This document shows, piece by piece, positions 59,445-64,000 of a stretch of 64,000 nucleotides of DNA. The notes below the pieces were generated by a model. The model saw only the letters and a program-made list of their open reading frames with translations. It had not been told where the DNA came from and ran no database searches. Position 1 is the first letter of the stretch. Each line of letters begins with the position of its first letter. Source of the DNA: Smittia aterrima (lineage: Eukaryota > Arthropoda > Insecta > Diptera > Chironomidae); contig CP093830.1 in NCBI GenBank assembly GCA_033063855.1, positions 23,126,854 to 23,190,853 on the forward strand. The letters run 5' to 3'. Position numbers and translations under genes: made by a program.

Positions 59445-62400
59445 GACGAGCTCTTACTTTTTACTTCTTTAAGATATCAACCGAGACTGGCGTTATCGAT
59501 AAAAACTTATTGTTTTAAACATCAAAACTTACGAGAGAAAGACAAATTGCTCTCTTTGGCGACAGCACATCCTCTCTCAATCTGCTAATTACTTCTAATA
59601 TCCTTCATTTATAAACCACAGGTAAAAAGAACACACAGCTATCTGAGGCTATTTTCCGACGGTACCTTCGAATAAAACCGAAGTTTTCAAGAAGTATCTT
59701 CCGCTGTCTAAAAACTCAATGACATAAAAATATTATTTAAGTTAAAATGGAATATAACTTTTCTCTCCAAACGTTGACAAAATCAATTTAATCAGAAAGT
59801 GCTGAGTATTTCGAAGCGGTCACTTGAGAACAGGTGGCTTTCAATTTTTTCTTACAATTTTCATCTTTTCCTTTTTGACAAAAATTGCAACTCAACAAAA
59901 TAGAAAAGAAAAAGAAAACTTTCATCGGAAAAGTTTTGAAGAAAAGTTTCTGTTTATTGTTTGTTTAATATTTTCTCTCGTCATCTCGCCATAGAGATAA
60001 AGTTGATCGCTTCTCTGTGGACACTGCTGGAGAAAGTTTTCGATTGCCATCGAAAGAAAATGTTTTCCTTCTTTCCAATTTTTCGAATGAACTGAAAATC
60101 AACATTTAGTGGTAACTGGGAAGTTAAATGAAAACTTGTCAATGCTTAGAGGAAATTAACCAGATCGAGTTGCTGCAACAAAAAAACTGACACTAGAGGT
60201 TTTATTTCTCAAGTTCCAACACGTACTTCACCGATTCGGCAAAATAATTTTTTTCCCTCTGTTTGACTCTCTACTTGGTCGATTGCTTTGATTATAGATG
60301 CAGCACCAAAAAATTCTCGCTCCGCATCTAAAATTTCTAGTTCGTTTCGTGTTGTCAACTGAGAGCTTTTTGAGATTACGGATTTTGTGAGATTCGAGAA
60401 CAGTCTATAGGGAGATGATTTCTCTTCAAAACTCTGAACGCCACTGAGCTCCTTTCGCTACTTTGTTCCCGTCACATATCAAAGCAAAGGAAGCTCATTC
60501 TCAACAGCATTTCGGCACTTGGAAGAGAAGTCTGTCGAAGAGTGTCGAATGAAAATCGGAAAAATAAATATTTAAACATCATTGAGGATAAGAGAGCGGC
60601 ATCGAGAGAAACATAATCGAAAACCACAATTCGGCTCCTCTCCAAACATGACGTCTAAGCTTAAAATTTTGGCAATCTTTTGAATAAATATAAATCGAGT
60701 CTGCCGTCGTTTCCCATTCGAAGACTTTAACACACTTTTGAATGATTTGAATTGAAAATCATTGAGTTTTCTTTTCGGAAGACTTGTTTCGTCAAACACA
60801 AAATCTCATCAATTTTTTTCGAAAGACAATAAAAATAAAACAGCTAACTATTATGTTTTACGCTTGAAAAACAGATTCCATTCATTAGAAGCACAGCTTA
60901 AAGATGCAACAAACGTAGTTCATTCTGATGAGGGCGCGATGAATAAAAGCCAACAATTCAAAGCTTTGTGAAGACTCTTTCTCGTCCCAACTCACCTCCT
61001 AGCGCCAGAGAGAATTTACATTTCGAGCGGCTATTTACATGCCTTTTGTGATTATTGTTGTTCTGTTTCCCTTTAGAGAGCTGTGAGCGTGTATGTAAAC
61101 GAATAACAAATGACCTCTTTAAGCGAGAGTTTGGAATGCTCTACTGAAAGTCACGACTTTTAAGTCTATGTTCTTGTATCTCATTCCATGGGATTACATG
61201 GAATAGAATGATTATGCGATTCTAATAATTAATTCTCAATGGAATGTTTGTATGAACAACAAACTAAGAGGAGGGTGAGCGAGTGAATCCTATCACAAAA
61301 CAACTAACAAAGGTTCATTGAAGTTTATCAATATCAGTTCAACTTAAATGGCTTAGCGAGCGGAAAATTGAAAACTTGAATCGATTCCATCAACAACAAT
61401 CAATCAAACATGCGGACATGATAACAGTCGATAATTGAAATTCATTGTACAAAATGAATACAATATACAGGATACCATAGAACATCGATAAGAAAGAGAT
61501 AAATGTAGTGAAGAACTTCATGCAACACTAAAATTTTTGAACTAACAATATTTTATTTTAAAATAAAAATTATTTGACAGATAAATTCCAACTTTATCTT
61601 TAAAATTCTGATCAATATGCTCGCTCAACATGTGCTCAACAACCAGACCGTTGAATGACATTAGGAGCCGTGAAAAAGCGATTCAATGTACGAAAGTTAT
61701 GCTTAAAGTTAGCGAAGAGGAAAAGTTTTTATGAAAATGAGTCCCGAAGGAAAAGTTTCCTGTTGCCAACACTAACAACATGCATTCGCTCGAAGATAGT
61801 TTAGTTTATGATAGACTATAATGCTTTGTGGGAATATTCTATTGTCTGAAAAAGTTTTATTTATCACAGGGTTGGTGCATTGAAGTCGAAGGTAATTAAA
61901 TTGTTTACATTTCTGGAACTCTTGAGTATCACATGATAAAAATTAATGTTGCTCCAAGCGAGGGGACCAAAGAAGAACTTTTTCGTCATTTAAAATGCAC
62001 ATGCACGCTCACGACTTGCTTCTCTTTAATTTCTTATGCACAAATTAATGTCTATTTAAAATATGTTCGTATCTGAGAATTTTACATGATTCTGAAATAT
62101 GAGCACTTTCCGATGTGCTGCAGATGATTGGTCATTGTAGACAAAAAAACTCTGCAACAGCAAAAATCTGTCGAACGGGATTGAAAGCACAGGCTATGTC
62201 TGATATTTATTCGGATTTTTACTGCTACATGTGCCTTGAGCCTTCGCAAGAAAATATTATTTTCCTACTATGTATGTTGAAGTGAAAATGTCTTTATCAA
62301 GTCGAGTGGGAGGTTTTTAAATAAAGAAGTTGCATAAATTTGCTTTCCCTCTCGGTGTACAAAATTATTTGCTCCATTAAAACGCCTTAAGAGTTGAATT

Positions 62401-64000
62401 TTTAATTCCGTTCTTCTCTACATTCTTCTCGTTTTTCGTAGGAGATAAATTTGTCTCGATCTCGCTATAAATATGTAAGTTTAACTTTACGCTTGAAGCT
62501 TATTCTTTTCTTCGATTCTTCTAATTATTTTCCCAACATTCCTTAGCGATGAAGCTTCATTTTTCATCGTTGCCCGGGACCCTCAATTCATTTACTCAGC
62601 GGTCGTCCCTCGCTTTTGGTAACACTCGCTATCAAGGCAAGCTGTGCCTGACACGTTTAATGGCTTTGTATATTATCGGTTGCTTGCTAGATTTTTCGCA
62701 AATCGAATCCTATCACTCCCTTCAACTTTCTAGGACTATCCACGACCAAAACTATAAAACTAGAGTGGTAAAGCTTTCGCTGTCGGAGACGCCGTATCTT
62801 TCAATAGATAGTTAAGCTAGCAGCAAAAAAAATATGTGCTGAAAGGGAAGTGGAATTATGTATTCATTTCTCTGGCAACGGACGTATCTCCAACAACCGA
62901 ACTTACAATTGTTTCCGAATGTCTTCTGTTGAAAAGGGTCGCTCTATCATGTCATTTAGTTCGTTTCCACATTTTTTATTTCTTCTGTCCGCACTATTCG
63001 GCATCGGAGTTCGGTTGACCACATTCGGTTATGGTTTTTTTGCTGTTTTCGATATCTTGAGAATTGTTTCTAACTTGACTAAGTACTCGCCATCAGAAAG
63101 ATACGTCAAAAAGCTTAGTCGACCTTCCTTTCGCAATACTGAGTTGTTCATGCAGTCAACCCAAAAACTTGTCGGTTTTAATGTTGTTGCTTTCAACTGA
63201 TTCACGTCCATTGAATTTACATGAAATCAAGCAAAAATGGGGAAAACAGTTGACAATTTAAGAAATTGATTAAAAATTAAACAATTTCAAAGTGGTTTCT
63301 TGGGTTTTCGTTTTAATTGAAACCTAAGAAGGGTGGAAGCTACCATCAGAATATAATAATTGTCCAGAAAAACTTGTGCGGCAAGGGACTGTTTACTCTT
63401 TAACCACTCGACGTCAGCATTTTTTTTTTCTCAAATGAAATTGATTGACTTTTTCTTTTGCCTTGACTCGAAAAAGGGACGCTAAGTGGAAAAAAATATA
63501 TTTTTCTTGAAATTTCTAGCTTTTATCGTATCAATTAAGATATTATTCAGTTTGAACTTCATTTTAGTAAAAATTATTTCGAAATCAAAGCAAAGTCAAT
63601 AAGATTATATGTACATCTGAGCTCATCATGAAATCATGTGACGACACTAAATGATGAAGTTTTTGTGTATGCTCTACATTCTACAACGATTGAGATAAAC
63701 AAAACATTTTTTATTTCTAAATTTGATTAAATAAATATAAATGCAAACATCGGTGTTGAGGTATTGTGCTTGTGGAAGCCATCTGTTCGTACTTTGTTTC
63801 CACTTGGGACTGCGGGACGGCAAAGTGAGAGAAAAAAAGTAGAGAAATAAATTTTCCTGTGACCTATTTTGAATTAAAAATGCATGTTAGAGGGATAAAA
63901 AGAGATGAAGAGGGAAAAAAGTTTGGCGAAATATAAAAGTTTAAGCGAAAACACGATGAGGGTATTGTTTCAGAGGTGTGAGTTTGGTAAATTACGGCGA
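59445..64000. other. 4.5 kb gene-free stretch to the window edge
   Basis: Apart from the promoter side of protease B, I see no supportable gene here. Open frames at 62549-62815 and 62850-63200 (plus) are the longest but have no recognisable domain, Kozak-like start or splice context. The edge at 64000 may cut an unseen gene or long intron. Confidence 0.5.
59607..59613 (-). promoter_or_regulatory. TATA box candidate for protease B
   Basis: On the minus strand TATAAAT lies about 165 bases upstream of the protease B start codon. A start site about 30 bases downstream would give a 5' UTR near 135 bases. No strong initiator is visible, so support is modest. Confidence 0.35.

Noticed and set aside
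62549..63200. Two overlapping plus-strand open frames (88 and 116 codons).
   Set aside because: No recognisable similarity, different frames, and no promoter or splice signals that link them.

Overview
The window is A+T-rich animal nuclear DNA with many short introns (about 40-110 bases) alongside a few very long ones. The gene set points to a fly: pipe, gastrulation-defective-like (GD_N) serine proteases, a Dalmatian/sororin-type cohesin protector, insect chitinase, GH1 glucosidase and an insect gustatory receptor. My inference is a lower (nematoceran) dipteran, but I cannot name the species. I reconstructed 14 protein genes exon by exon. In every model the exon phases fit and the summed coding length is a multiple of three. 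Ten genes are on the minus strand and four on the plus strand. There is no bacterial-type operon, CRISPR array, rRNA, convincing tRNA or recognisable transposon ORF.

Left part (1-15,011): one gene, pipe (minus), a Golgi sulfotransferase. It has a distant first exon at about 15.0 kb, a 9.9 kb first intron and a single sulfotransferase module at 1.1-2.2 kb. 18.1-24 kb: CMC2 and ABITRAM (plus) are only 38 bases apart and may share one mRNA. They converge on a sarcalumenin-like GTPase gene (minus) with a very large acidic domain.

24.6-29.9 kb: a gustatory-receptor gene (plus) meets a GH1 beta-glucosidase gene (minus) tail to tail, followed by a GH18 chitinase with a CBM14 tail (minus). 31.8-39 kb: a ZIP zinc transporter and Dispatched (both minus). 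40-46.2 kb: a 1,903-residue ANKRD50-like P-loop/ankyrin protein (minus).

50.4-55 kb: the Dalmatian/sororin-like gene (plus) and the FERRY3 (C12orf4) homologue (minus) converge with overlapping 3' ends. 55.4-59.4 kb: two tandem GD_N serine proteases (minus). The remaining stretches (about 29.9-31.8, 33.2-35, 46.2-50.4 and 59.4-64 kb) contain no gene I can support.

Most neighbours look functionally unrelated. Two possible links are the CMC2/ABITRAM pair and the co-occurrence of pipe with gastrulation-defective-type proteases, which in Drosophila act in the same dorsoventral cascade. I saw no convincing wholly new system. The most checkable novelties are the dicistronic candidate, the frame-preserving intron in FERRY3, the overlapping 3' ends, the perfect hairpin upstream of the Dalmatian-like gene, and the diverged GD_N protease pair.
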